A stretch of DNA of 64,000 bases from Mycolicibacterium llatzerense (GTDB lineage: Bacteria; Actinomycetota; Actinomycetes; Mycobacteriales; Mycobacteriaceae), in contig NZ_JXST01000019.1 of assembly GCF_000878195.1 (NCBI RefSeq), positions 1-64,000 of the forward strand, given 5' to 3'. The position numbers and the translations under genes were made by a program. The notes below the pieces were generated by a model. That model did no database searches. It saw only the letters and a list, made by a program, of their open reading frames with translations, and was not told the DNA's origin. This document shows positions 37,285 through 46,182 of the stretch, one piece after another. Within the stretch, counting starts at the first letter, position 1; each line of letters begins with the position of its first letter.

Positions 37285-38859
37285 ATGCCAGTGGATACCC
37301 CAAACCTCGAAGCGGACGAGATCAGCTGTCCCCAAACGGATCCGACGAAGCCGATGACCGAGCACCGTCATATCGTCATCGTCGGAGCCGGTTTCGGCGG
37401 CATCGGGCTGGTGATCAAACTCCGGGAGGCGGGTTTCGACGACATCCTGGTGCTGGAGCGCGCCGACGATGTCGGCGGGACCTGGCAGCACAACAACTAC
37501 CCGGGCTGTGCCTGCGACGTGCCGTCACACCTGTACTCGTTCTCGTTCGAGCCCAAACCGAACTGGTCACGCATCTACGGTCGGCGCGACGAGATCCTCG
37601 ACTATGCCCGCTCGGTCGCGACCCGCCACGACGTTTCCCGCGATGTTCGCTTCGGATGCGAGATGCTCAGTGCCCATTGGGATGACGTTCAGTGCCGGTG
37701 GCAGCTCCAGACGACGTCGGGGCCGTTGTCGGCCGATATTCTGATCAGCGCGGTGGGTCCGTTCGGCCGCCCGAGCACGCCCAACTTCCCCGGTTTGAAC
37801 CGCTTCGCCGGCAAGATCATGCACAGCTTCGAGTGGGACCACGCCTACGACCTGTCGGGCAAGCGGGTCGCGATCATCGGCACCGGCGCCTCGGCAGTCC
37901 AGATCATTCCCGAGATCCAGCCGGTGGTCTCCGAGCTGCGAGTGTTCCAGCGCACCCCCTGCTGGATCATGCCCCGTTTCGATTGGCGCACCTCTGCCAC
38001 CGAACATCGGCTGGCTGGAATTCCATTTCTCCGCAAGAGTGTTCGGGCTCTGCAGTACCTGCTCTACGAGAGCTACGGCACGTTCAACTTCGTCGACAAC
38101 CGCTTTGCGTACGCGTTCGAGACGGTCGCCCGCACCTACTTGAGGATCCAGGTCGCCGACGCCGCCGTGCGCCGAAAACTCACGCCCACGTACCGGATCG
38201 GGTGCAAACGCGCGGCCGTCAGCTCGACCTACCTACCGAGCTTCAACCGACCTAATGTCGAATTGGTGACCGACAGCATCCGGGAAATCCAGCCCGGCGG
38301 CATCGTCACGGCCGACGGCATCACGCACCAGGTCGACGTCATCGTCCTGGCCACCGGATTCACGCTGCGGCACCGGATGGCCGACGACATCGTCGGTCAA
38401 AACGGGCGCACCCTCGCCGCCGCGTACGACGGCCGGCCGGAGGGCTATCTCGGTACGGCGGTATCGGGCTTCCCCAATCTGCTGTTCACCTCGGGTCCCT
38501 TCGGCGGCGCGGCGAATCAATCGTTCATCTACATGCTGGAATCGCAGTTCGGCTTCATCGTCGACGCGCTGACCCGGATGCGCCGCGACGGGATCGCCAC
38601 CATCGACGTGAAACCGCAAGCGCAGCAAGACTTTGTGGCCGACGCCGAACGGCGCAGCGCGGGCACCATCTGGCTCAACGGAGGCTGCTCCGGCTACTAC
38701 ACCACCGCCGACGGCAAGCACAACGCCGGTCTGTGGCCGGACTGGAGCTTCAACTATCGCCGCCGCACCAAGACATTCAAACCGGCCGACTTCGACCTGG
38801 AATTCCGATCCGATGCTCCGGCTTCTGCCATGGCCGCAACACACCCGAAAGGCGCCTGA
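37285..38859 (+). CDS. Baeyer-Villiger-type flavin monooxygenase 2
   Basis: This 524-residue class B flavoprotein differs from monooxygenase 1. It has a longer N-terminus and then HIVIVGAGFGGIGLVIKLREAG (FAD), ADDVGGTWQHNNYPGCACDVPSHLYSFSFE, the fingerprint FAGKIMHSFEWD, and the NADPH motif VAIIGTGASAVQII. The C-terminal WLNGGCSGYYTTADGKHNAGLWPDWSFNYRRRT resembles ketone monooxygenases of actinomycetes. ATG 37285 fits a leaderless promoter; an internal ATG 23 codons later would also keep the fold. The P450 gene starts 3 bp after the stop, so ketone oxidation and hydroxylation are expressed together. Confidence 0.9.
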   Translation: MPVDTPNLEADEISCPQTDPTKPMTEHRHIVIVGAGFGGIGLVIKLREAGFDDILVLERADDVGGTWQHNNYPGCACDVPSHLYSFSFEPKPNWSRIYGRRDEILDYARSVATRHDVSRDVRFGCEMLSAHWDDVQCRWQLQTTSGPLSADILISAVGPFGRPSTPNFPGLNRFAGKIMHSFEWDHAYDLSGKRVAIIGTGASAVQIIPEIQPVVSELRVFQRTPCWIMPRFDWRTSATEHRLAGIPFLRKSVRALQYLLYESYGTFNFVDNRFAYAFETVARTYLRIQVADAAVRRKLTPTYRIGCKRAAVSSTYLPSFNRPNVELVTDSIREIQPGGIVTADGITHQVDVIVLATGFTLRHRMADDIVGQNGRTLAAAYDGRPEGYLGTAVSGFPNLLFTSGPFGGAANQSFIYMLESQFGFIVDALTRMRRDGIATIDVKPQAQQDFVADAERRSAGTIWLNGGCSGYYTTADGKHNAGLWPDWSFNYRRRTKTFKPADFDLEFRSDAPASAMAATHPKGA

Positions 38860-38862
38860 CCG

Positions 38863-40314
38863 ATGACGACCGCGCGACTCCACAATTCGGGACTTCCGAG
38901 TCCGTCGACGCTTCCCCAACCAAAAACGTTGCCACTCAGCGATGCACCCCGGTTCCTTCGATCCGCACGCCAGGACATGGTGCCCGCCTTGTCCATGCTG
39001 TTCGACGCGGTCGGGTCCCCGGCCAGGCTCGCCGTGCCGGGGATCGTCGACCTCGTCTTGGTCGACCGGCCCGAGGACGTCGAGCAGATATTCCTGCGCA
39101 AGCAAGACGTTTACGTCAAGGGCGAGGAATACGACGTCCCCGCCCTCGGCCTGCGTCGCGGCCTGGTGACCAGCCGCGGCGAACGCTGGAAGCGCGACCG
39201 CGGCATGCTGAACCCGCTGTTCGCCCGCCGACACCTGGAGCCTTTCGCCACCACGATGGTGAACTGCGCCGACGCGATGCTGGACCAATGGTCGACCCGC
39301 GCCGACGGAACGCGGATCGAGGTGGCCCACGAAATGATGGTCGTGACAATGCAAATCGCCGCCGAGACCATGTTCGGCACAGAACTGTCCGACGCCGACG
39401 TCGCTCTGTTCGGCGAAGGGATCGCCGAAGTGCTCACCGACATGCTGCTGGTCGGGAACTCACCAGTCACCTGGATCCTGCAGGCGCTGCCCGGTATCAG
39501 CATGCGGAACGCAGCTGCCCTGCACTGGCGCGCCCGCCGGATCGCGCGCCGAATCCGCGAGGCGGACAACATGATCACCAAGATCATCGAAGCGCGTCGC
39601 GCCACGACTGACCCTGGCACCGATTTCCTCGGCCTGCTCCTGTCGGCGCGCGACGAATCCACCGGGCACAAACTCACGCGAGCCGAACTGCTGGAGCAGT
39701 CCCTGACCTTCCTGGGGGCCGGCCACGAGACCACCGCCACCGCGATGGCCTGGTTCTGGCACCTGATGTCGCAGAACCCGGAGGCCCGCGACCAGATGTT
39801 CGATGAAGTGGACACCGTCCTGCACGGCGGTGTGCCCACATTCGACGACGTCGACCGGCTGCCGTGGACCAAAGCGTGCTTCTCCGAAGCCATGCGCATT
39901 CATCCGCCCGTCTACCTGTCGATGCGCAGGGCCACTGCCGACGACGATCTGAACGGCTACTACATCAAGAAGGGCACCATCCTCATCGTGCTGACCCACC
40001 GGCTACACCGCAATCCGGACGTCTGGCCCGAGCCAGAGCGGTTCGACCCCACCCGATTCCTGCCGGGCGCCGGGACCGACCGGCCGAAAGCCGCCTATGT
40101 GCCGTTCGGTGGTGGCCGGCGCATCTGCATCGGCTCGCAGTTCGCGATGATGGAGGGCACCTTGATCGCCGCCCGGACCAGTCAGCGGTTCGTTCTGGAC
40201 ACACTGCCGGACCACCGAGTCGTTGAGGAGGGATTCACCACATTGCGCCCAAAGGGCGGTCTGCCCATGGTGATTCGGCGCCGGACGGACGTGGCGGCGG
40301 GGGCAACCGCATGA
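38863..40314 (+). CDS. Cytochrome P450
   Basis: This 483-residue P450 has the oxygen-activation helix LGAGHETTATAMAWFWH, the ExxR motif in CFSEAMRIHPPVY, PERFDPTRFLPG, and the heme-binding loop PFGGGRRICIGSQFA with Cys422. The AGHETT form and overall length place it near the fatty-acid or alkane hydroxylating P450s of mycobacteria rather than the sterol ones, but the substrate is unknown. No ferredoxin gene is adjacent. It lies between monooxygenase 2 and an SDR whose ATG overlaps its stop (ATGA), suggesting hydroxylation, oxidation and oxygen insertion in sequence. Confidence 0.93.
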   Translation: MTTARLHNSGLPSPSTLPQPKTLPLSDAPRFLRSARQDMVPALSMLFDAVGSPARLAVPGIVDLVLVDRPEDVEQIFLRKQDVYVKGEEYDVPALGLRRGLVTSRGERWKRDRGMLNPLFARRHLEPFATTMVNCADAMLDQWSTRADGTRIEVAHEMMVVTMQIAAETMFGTELSDADVALFGEGIAEVLTDMLLVGNSPVTWILQALPGISMRNAAALHWRARRIARRIREADNMITKIIEARRATTDPGTDFLGLLLSARDESTGHKLTRAELLEQSLTFLGAGHETTATAMAWFWHLMSQNPEARDQMFDEVDTVLHGGVPTFDDVDRLPWTKACFSEAMRIHPPVYLSMRRATADDDLNGYYIKKGTILIVLTHRLHRNPDVWPEPERFDPTRFLPGAGTDRPKAAYVPFGGGRRICIGSQFAMMEGTLIAARTSQRFVLDTLPDHRVVEEGFTTLRPKGGLPMVIRRRTDVAAGATA

Positions 40315-41168
40315 CGCGCATCGCGGTGACCGGACGCACGGCGGTGATCAGCGGCGCTGGTTCGGGTATCGGCCGGGCGTTGGCCGTGCGCCTGTCGCGC
40401 GCGGGATGCCCAGTGGCACTGACGGATTGGAATCCCGACGGCCTCACCGAGACGCAGGCTCAACTGACCGGACCCTGCGTGACCCAAGTGTTGGACGTGC
40501 GGGACCGTGACGCGCAGCTGGCCTGGGCACAGAAGGTGATGGCATGGGCGCCGGCGCCAGTGGGTGTCGTCGTCAACAATGCGGGTGTCGTGGTCTCCCA
40601 GCTCGCCGCCGACGCGGTGTACGACGATGACGCCTGGCTCATGGACATCAACTTCTGGGGCGTCGTGCACGGGTGCCGCGCGTTCCTGCCGCACCTGATC
40701 GACCAGGGGTCCGGCGTCGTCGTCAACCTGTCGAGCATTCTCGGATTGCTGGCCTTCCCCACCCAAACCGCTTATTGCGCATCAAAATTCGCGGTCCGGG
40801 GCTACACCGAAGCACTGCGGCACGAGCTGCACGGAACCGGGGTGCATGCGGTGACGGTGCACCCCGGCGGGATCGACACCCCGATCACCAGGGCGGGGCG
40901 GGTGCGTGTTGATGCCCTCGGCAACACCGACCCGGAGTTGTTCCACCGCAACTTCACCACGCTCGCCCGGACCTCACCGGAACTGGCGGCCGCGACCATT
41001 CAGCGGGGTGTCGAACGTGGCCGCGCACGCATCCTGATCGGGCCCGACGCCCACCTGATGAACGCGCTGGCCACGATGCTGCCGGTGCACTACTTCGACC
41101 TTGTCCGTCCCGCGATGCCGATTGCGCGCCGGGTGCTCAACGCGGTGGCCAACCGCTCACCGGCGTAG
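40311..41168 (+). CDS. Short-chain dehydrogenase coupled to the P450
   Basis: This 285-residue classical SDR has AVISGAGSGIGRALAVRL, VVVNNAGVVVSQ, VVNLSSILGLL and the catalytic YCASKFAV. The C-terminus (HYFDLVRPAMPIARRVLNAVAN) resembles SadH-like proteins. Overlap with the P450 gene (ATGA) suggests that it oxidises the P450 product alcohol to a ketone. It is the last gene of the monooxygenase 2 operon. 27 bp separate it from the convergent truB end, with no strong hairpin. Confidence 0.87.
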   Translation: MTRIAVTGRTAVISGAGSGIGRALAVRLSRAGCPVALTDWNPDGLTETQAQLTGPCVTQVLDVRDRDAQLAWAQKVMAWAPAPVGVVVNNAGVVVSQLAADAVYDDDAWLMDINFWGVVHGCRAFLPHLIDQGSGVVVNLSSILGLLAFPTQTAYCASKFAVRGYTEALRHELHGTGVHAVTVHPGGIDTPITRAGRVRVDALGNTDPELFHRNFTTLARTSPELAAATIQRGVERGRARILIGPDAHLMNALATMLPVHYFDLVRPAMPIARRVLNAVANRSPA

Positions 41169-41195
41169 ACGGCGTCGGCCCGGGCAGTGCCGCCG

Positions 41196-42095
41196 CTACA
41201 ACGTGGCCGGACGCAGCACCACGACGCTGCTGGTGCGTTTGGGCCCGTCCTCCAACAGCGCGATCACGCGCCCATCGGCAGCGGTCGCGGCGTAGGTGCC
41301 GTCGATGCCGGCCGGCGCGAGAGCCCGGCCATGGCGCGTGTCCTCGGTCTCGGCGTCGGTCAGGTCCCTGCGCGGGAACCCCAGCAGGCAAGCCGCATCC
41401 AGCGAGTAGCTCAGTTCGGCGGCGTCGGTCAGCTGCTCCAACGTCCGCGCCTCGTCCAGCCCGTAGCGGCCAACCTTGGTGCGCCGTAACGCCGTCAAGT
41501 GCCCACCGACACCGAGCGTCGCACCGACGTCACGGGCCAGCGCCCGAATGTAGGTGCCCGACGAGCAGTCCACGGTCACGTCGACATCGACGAATTCCTC
41601 GACGCGCCGCACCGCGTCAACAGTGAACCGAGAGATCCGCACCCGGCGCGCCGCCAGTTCCGGCGCCTTACCTTCGCGCACCAGCTTGTACGCCCGCTCG
41701 CCGTCGACCTTGATGGCACTGACCGCCGACGGCACCTGGTCAATCTCGCCGCGCAACGCCGCCACGGCGTCCTCGATCTGCTCGTCGGTCACCTGGGCAG
41801 CGGAAACCGTCTGCAACACTTCACCTTCGGCGTCTTCGGTCGACGTAGTCTGACCGAGCCGGATGGTCGCGATGTACGTCTTGTCGGTGGCCGTCAGCAG
41901 ACCCAGGATCTTGGTAGCCCGCTCGATGCCCACCACCAGCACACCGGTGGCCATGGGATCGAGTGTGCCGGCGTGCCCGACCTTGCGGGTGCCGAACAGC
42001 CGCCGGCACCGGCCGACGACGTCGTGGCTCGTCATCCCGGCGGGCTTGTCGACGATCACCAGACCGGGTGGTGGGGCGGGCTTCGACGCCTTCAC
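41196..42095 (-). CDS. truB: tRNA pseudouridine-55 synthase
   Basis: This 299-residue TruB makes pseudouridine 55 in the T-arm of tRNAs. It has [35 protein letters not shown] with the catalytic aspartate, [28 protein letters not shown], and [21 protein letters not shown]-terminal PUA-like extension ends the protein. The start is GTG 42095, overlapping the pptT stop (GTGA). Upstream frame extensions run into pptT and are rejected. It belongs to the pptH-pptT-truB group on the minus strand. Confidence 0.96.
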   Translation of the reverse strand: MKASKPAPPPGLVIVDKPAGMTSHDVVGRCRRLFGTRKVGHAGTLDPMATGVLVVGIERATKILGLLTATDKTYIATIRLGQTTSTEDAEGEVLQTVSAAQVTDEQIEDAVAALRGEIDQVPSAVSAIKVDGERAYKLVREGKAPELAARRVRISRFTVDAVRRVEEFVDVDVTVDCSSGTYIRALARDVGATLGVGGHLTALRRTKVGRYGLDEARTLEQLTDAAELSYSLDAACLLGFPRRDLTDAETEDTRHGRALAPAGIDGTYAATAADGRVIALLEDGPKRTSSVVVLRPATL

Positions 42096-42757
42096 AGCGA
42101 GATCGCCGTCAGCACAAGCCCGTTGGACACGGTGAAACGCCCCGGCAGTTCGATCAGCGGTGGCCCGGACTCGGCCACCGGGTCGATCAAGATCCTCGAC
42201 AGGAACGTGCCCGAACTGCCCGTCGAATCCAGCGTGAAGGTGATGTGCGCGTCCTCGAATCCCAGCCACCGGTGCGTCAGCGGGAACCACGCCTTGTACG
42301 TCGCTTCCTTGGCGCAGAACAGGATTCGGTCCCAGTGCAGGTCACCCTCCAGCGTCCCGATGGCGCTCTGCTCTTCCGGCAGTGCCACAGCGCCGAGCAC
42401 GCCCTTGGGCAGCACGCCGTGCGGTTCGGCGTCGATACCGACCGACCGCACCTGCGTGGACCGCGCCACCACCGCTCCGCGGAAGCCCTCGCAGTGCGTC
42501 AGGCTGCCGACGATCCCGTCAGGCCAGCACGGTTCGCCCTTCTCGCCCTTGAGGATCGGGACCGGGCCCACATCGAGTTTGCCCAATGCCTCACGGGCGC
42601 AGTGCCGGACGGTGATGAACTCGTTGCGGCGCTTGGCCACCGACCGGGCGATCAGCGGCTCCTCTTCGGGCAACGGCACGAGATCGATGGCATCGGAATA
42701 CCTTTCGGCGGTAGCCACCACGTCGGGCAGCACCTGCGTCAGCAGGGCGTCGCTCAC
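42092..42757 (-). CDS. pptT: 4'-phosphopantetheinyl transferase PptT
   Basis: This 221-residue Sfp-type transferase loads phosphopantetheine from CoA onto carrier proteins for mycolate, siderophore and polyketide synthesis. It has [30 protein letters not shown] with the metal-binding Asp, and the [20 protein letters not shown] motif (KEA). The start is GTG 42757 ([12 protein letters not shown]). M. tuberculosis PptT (Rv2794c) is essential. Its neighbour pptH encodes the opposing hydrolase, and truB overlaps its stop. Confidence 0.96.
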   Translation of the reverse strand: MSDALLTQVLPDVVATAERYSDAIDLVPLPEEEPLIARSVAKRRNEFITVRHCAREALGKLDVGPVPILKGEKGEPCWPDGIVGSLTHCEGFRGAVVARSTQVRSVGIDAEPHGVLPKGVLGAVALPEEQSAIGTLEGDLHWDRILFCAKEATYKAWFPLTHRWLGFEDAHITFTLDSTGSSGTFLSRILIDPVAESGPPLIELPGRFTVSNGLVLTAISL

Positions 42758-42788
42758 TGTGCCGCCTCGTTCTTCGCGCAAGCGCTCA

Positions 42789-43730
42789 TCACAGTCGCCT
42801 CGAATTGATTCGGTCCTGCATCTTCTGCGCGTGCTCCCGCATTTCCTGGGTGATCTCGAAGTGGCCACCGAAGTCGTTGAGGTAGCCAGGTGGGTACTGG
42901 GGATCCGGCAGGATTTGGCGCATCCACCGGTAGGGCTTGCGGCGCCGCCACTCTCGCGGGTAACCGACGGAGACTTCCTCGAACCGCACCCCGTCGTAAT
43001 AGGTGGTGCGCGGGATGTGCAGGTGGCCGTACACCGAGCAGATGGCGTTGTAGCGAGTGTGCCAGTCCTTGGTCGCGGTGGTGCCGCACCACAGCGAGAA
43101 CTCCGGATAGAACATGGCGTCGCACGGTTCGCGCACCAGCGGGAAGTGGTTGACCAGAACCGTCGACTCCATCCAGTCCAGGTCGTCGAGCTTCTTACGG
43201 GTGATGTTCAGCCGGTCCCGGCACCAAGCGTCCCGAGTGGCGTAGGGCTCGCTCGAGAGCAGGAACTCGTCGGTGCCGACGACGTTGCGTTCCTTGGCCA
43301 GCGCCAGGCCCTCGGCCTTGGTCGCGGTGCCGGCCGGCAGGAAGCTGTAGTCGTACAGCAGGAACATCGGCACGATCGTCGCCGCGCCGCCCGGGCCGGT
43401 CCACACCGGGAACGGGTGCTCGGGGGTGACGATGCCCATCTGGTCACACATGTCGACCAGGTAGTCGTAACGGGACTTCCCGAAGATCTGCATCGGATCC
43501 CTGGCGGTGGTCCACAGTTCGTGGTTGCCCGGCACCCAGATGACCTTGGCGAAGCGCTTGCGCAGCAGGTCCAGCGACCACCGGATGTCGTCTGTGCGCT
43601 CGGCGACGTCGCCGGCGACGATCAACCAATCGTCCGGCGACGCCGGGTGCAGCGATTCGGTGACCGGCTTGTTTCCGGTGTGCCCGATGTGCAGGTCACT
43701 GATTGCCCAAAGGGTCGGCTGGGTCGACAC
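42789..43730 (-). CDS. pptH: Metallophosphoesterase PptH, phosphopantetheinyl hydrolase
   Basis: This 313-residue calcineurin-type phosphoesterase has the motifs WAISDLHIGHTGNKP, VAGDVAERTDDI, VPGNHELWTT, NHFPLV and YGHLHIPRTTYYDG, which bind the dinuclear metal site. Rv2795c, its counterpart, was shown to remove phosphopantetheine from carrier proteins and to oppose PptT. The genes lie 31 bp apart in the same operon, so making and unmaking of holo-carrier proteins are expressed together. It begins MSTQPTLWAISDLH at 43730. Confidence 0.93.
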   Translation of the reverse strand: MSTQPTLWAISDLHIGHTGNKPVTESLHPASPDDWLIVAGDVAERTDDIRWSLDLLRKRFAKVIWVPGNHELWTTARDPMQIFGKSRYDYLVDMCDQMGIVTPEHPFPVWTGPGGAATIVPMFLLYDYSFLPAGTATKAEGLALAKERNVVGTDEFLLSSEPYATRDAWCRDRLNITRKKLDDLDWMESTVLVNHFPLVREPCDAMFYPEFSLWCGTTATKDWHTRYNAICSVYGHLHIPRTTYYDGVRFEEVSVGYPREWRRRKPYRWMRQILPDPQYPPGYLNDFGGHFEITQEMREHAQKMQDRINSRRL

Positions 43731-43800
43731 AAAAATCCAGGGTACTTGGGTGGTAGCAACCCCCGTTGTCGTGCCAACCGTCCCGCGCAGTGGGAGAAAC

Positions 43801-43814
43801 TAGAACAGGTTCTC
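43801..43814. promoter_or_regulatory. KstR-like palindrome before the DUF3558 gene
   Basis: TAGAACAGGTTCTC fits the KstR consensus TnnAACnnGTTnnA except for the last base, and AGAACAGGTTCT is a 12-bp inverted repeat. It lies 72 bp before ATG 43886 and 71 bp from the divergent pptH start. TAGACT (43846-43851) is a possible -10 for the plus strand. Confidence 0.4.
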
Positions 43815-43885
43815 CCATCCTGTCCGGTGTGACCCAGGCGACTTGTAGACTCCCCGCAGTATTGCTCGGAGTTAAGAGGGGTGTC

Positions 43886-44476
43886 ATGGCAGCGATGGCC
43901 AGAAAACTGCGTCTGGTGTCAGCGCTGTGTGCGCTCGCGACAGCAGGCGTGGTGGTCACACAGACCAACCCCGTGACGCCCACCGGCGGCGACGCCGTCG
44001 AGCTGCGCTCCACTTCCGCCCCGATGAGCGTGACCAGCAGCATCAAATCGCCCATCATCTCCACCACGAACCCGAGCCCGTTCGATCCGTGCGATCAGAT
44101 CCCGCTCGACGCCATCAACGCCATGGGACTTGGCTTCACCCCGCCCGACCATGAAGACGGCCTGCGTTGCCACTACGACGCCGGCAACTACCAGATGGCA
44201 GTCGAGCCCATTGTCTGGCGGACGTACGAGCAGACGCTGCCGGCCGACGCCGTCGAGCTGAACATCGGCGGACATCGTGCCGCGCAGTACTGGATCATGA
44301 AGCCCACCGACTGGAATGACCGCTGGTGGGTGACCTGCATGATCACCTTCAAGACCAGCTACGGCCTGATCAACCAGTCGATGTTCTACTCGCCGATCGA
44401 GTCGCCGGACCGGCCGGACTGCCTGCAGACCAACCTGCAGCGCGCCAACCAGCTGGTGCCGTTCTACAAGTTCTGA
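43886..44476 (+). CDS. Secreted DUF3558-type protein
   Basis: This 196-residue protein begins MAAMARKLRLVSALCALATAGVVVTQTNP, a Sec signal peptide without a lipobox. The mature part has FDPCDQIPLDAINAMGLGF and DGLRCHYDAG, two cysteines spaced as in DUF3558 proteins, and several tryptophans. Most mycobacterial DUF3558 members (the LppV type near this place in M. tuberculosis) are lipoproteins; this one seems to be freely secreted or anchored by its signal. The function is unknown. ATG 43886 has AGAGGGG upstream. Confidence 0.75.
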   Translation: MAAMARKLRLVSALCALATAGVVVTQTNPVTPTGGDAVELRSTSAPMSVTSSIKSPIISTTNPSPFDPCDQIPLDAINAMGLGFTPPDHEDGLRCHYDAGNYQMAVEPIVWRTYEQTLPADAVELNIGGHRAAQYWIMKPTDWNDRWWVTCMITFKTSYGLINQSMFYSPIESPDRPDCLQTNLQRANQLVPFYKF

Positions 44477-44538
44477 TTTCGGGTCGCGCCTGAGCTCGAG
44501 GACGGCGCACGACGGTACGGATCGGTACCATCCGAATG

Positions 44539-46182
44539 GTGAGCTCCCGAATCGCCCGTCTTGGCTCCCGGTTGCTGAGCCGCGTCCTCGACGTCCCGCC
44601 TCCGACGACGGACTACACCGTCAGCCGCGTCATCACCCCGATGCGTGACGGCGTCGACCTCGTCGGCAGCCACTTCGCCCCCACCGGTGTCGCCAAGGGC
44701 ACCCTGCTGGTGCGGTGCCCCTACGGCCGCGGCTTCCCGTTCGGCCAGGTATTCGGCGCGACGTACGCCCGCCGCGGCTACCACGTACTGCTACAGAGCG
44801 TGCGCGGCACGTTCGGCTCCGGCGGCGACTTCGAACCGATGGTCAACGAGATCGCCGACGCCGTGGACACCGCCGCCTGGCTGCGGGACCAGCCGTGGTT
44901 CACTGGGTCGTTCGCGACGATGGGGTTGTCGTACCTGGGCTTCACCCAGTGGGCGCTGCTCACCGATCCCCCGCCTGAGCTGAAGGCCGCGATCATCACC
45001 GTCGGCCCCCATGACTTCGCCGAGTCAACCTGGGGCACAGGCGCATTCACGCTCGACAACTTCCTGGGCTGGAGCGACATGATGGCCCACCAGGAAGACG
45101 CGCGGTTGGCCGTCGGGGTCCGGCAATTCCGGGCACCGCGCCTGGTCGCCCGCACCCACGGCCAGGCGCCGGCCGGCGCCGCCGGACGTCAGCTGCTGGG
45201 TTCCGGAGCGACCTGGTACGAATCGTGGCTGAGCCACCCCGACGGCACCGATCCGTTCTGGGAGAACATGGCCCTCGCCGACACCCTCGACAAGGTCGAC
45301 GTGCCGGTGCTGCTGATCGGCGGCTGGCAGGACCTGTTCCTCGAGCAGACCCTGGCACAGTTTCAGCACCTGCACCAGCGTGGCGTGCCCACCGCGGTCA
45401 CCATCGGGTCATGGACCCACAGCCAGGTGATGACCCGCGGTGGCGCCATGGTGCTGCGCGAATCATTGGCCTGGCTCGACACCCATCTGACCGAGAAAAC
45501 CCCCGCCCCTGAACGCCCCGCGGTACGGGTCGAGGTCAACGGGCAGGGCTGGCTGGCCATGCCGGACTGGCCACCGGTCGCCACCGAACTCGAGTTGTAC
45601 CTGCAACCCGCGCATCGCCTCGGTGCCACCGCGCCCGCCGACACCGCGCCGCCGTCGCGATTCACGTTCGATCCCGCCGCGCCGACCCCGACGCTCGGCG
45701 GCCGGCTGCTGTCGTCGGCCGCGGGCTATCAGGAGGATTCCGCGCTGAGCCGGCGGCCCGACGTCGTCGACTTCACCGGTGAACCACTGGCCGAGGACCT
45801 GTACGTGATCGGCAACCCGGTCATCGAACTGGCGCTGTCGTGCGACAACCCGAACCGGGATATCTTCGTCCGGCTCAGTGAGGTCGACGCGCAGGGCAAG
45901 TCCCGCAACGTCAGCGACGGATTCCGCAGGCTCACAACACCTTTGGGTGAGCCCGAGACACTGCGACTCGAGCTCGACGCCGTCGCGCACCGGATCCCGG
46001 CCGGGTGCCGGCTGCGGGTGGTGGTCGCGGGCGGTTGCCACCCCAGGTACGACCGCAACCTCGGCACCGGCGAGCCAGTCGTCTCCGGCGAGCGCATGGT
46101 CCCGGCGACCCACACGGTGCATCACGGCGCGGGCGGAGTGTCCCGGCTGCTGCTGCCGAAGGTGGCGCTGTCAGCCGACTGA
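44539..46182 (+). CDS. CocE/NonD-family hydrolase
   Basis: This protein of about 547 residues has an alpha/beta hydrolase core with the nucleophile in TMGLSYLGFTQWAL, the aspartate in LIGGWQDLFLEQTL and the histidine in TIGSWTHSQVM. A C-terminal jelly-roll domain (VEVNGQGWLAMPDWPP...) completes the X-Pro dipeptidyl-peptidase/CocE architecture. Members hydrolyse acyl esters or dipeptides. ATG at 44536 and GTG at 44539 are adjacent; TACCAT lies exactly 7 nt before the GTG, so I choose the GTG. It matches Rv2800 in position. Its end overlaps the convergent DUF1802 gene by 12 bp. Confidence 0.9.
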   Translation: MSSRIARLGSRLLSRVLDVPPPTTDYTVSRVITPMRDGVDLVGSHFAPTGVAKGTLLVRCPYGRGFPFGQVFGATYARRGYHVLLQSVRGTFGSGGDFEPMVNEIADAVDTAAWLRDQPWFTGSFATMGLSYLGFTQWALLTDPPPELKAAIITVGPHDFAESTWGTGAFTLDNFLGWSDMMAHQEDARLAVGVRQFRAPRLVARTHGQAPAGAAGRQLLGSGATWYESWLSHPDGTDPFWENMALADTLDKVDVPVLLIGGWQDLFLEQTLAQFQHLHQRGVPTAVTIGSWTHSQVMTRGGAMVLRESLAWLDTHLTEKTPAPERPAVRVEVNGQGWLAMPDWPPVATELELYLQPAHRLGATAPADTAPPSRFTFDPAAPTPTLGGRLLSSAAGYQEDSALSRRPDVVDFTGEPLAEDLYVIGNPVIELALSCDNPNRDIFVRLSEVDAQGKSRNVSDGFRRLTTPLGEPETLRLELDAVAHRIPAGCRLRVVVAGGCHPRYDRNLGTGEPVVSGERMVPATHTVHHGAGGVSRLLLPKVALSAD

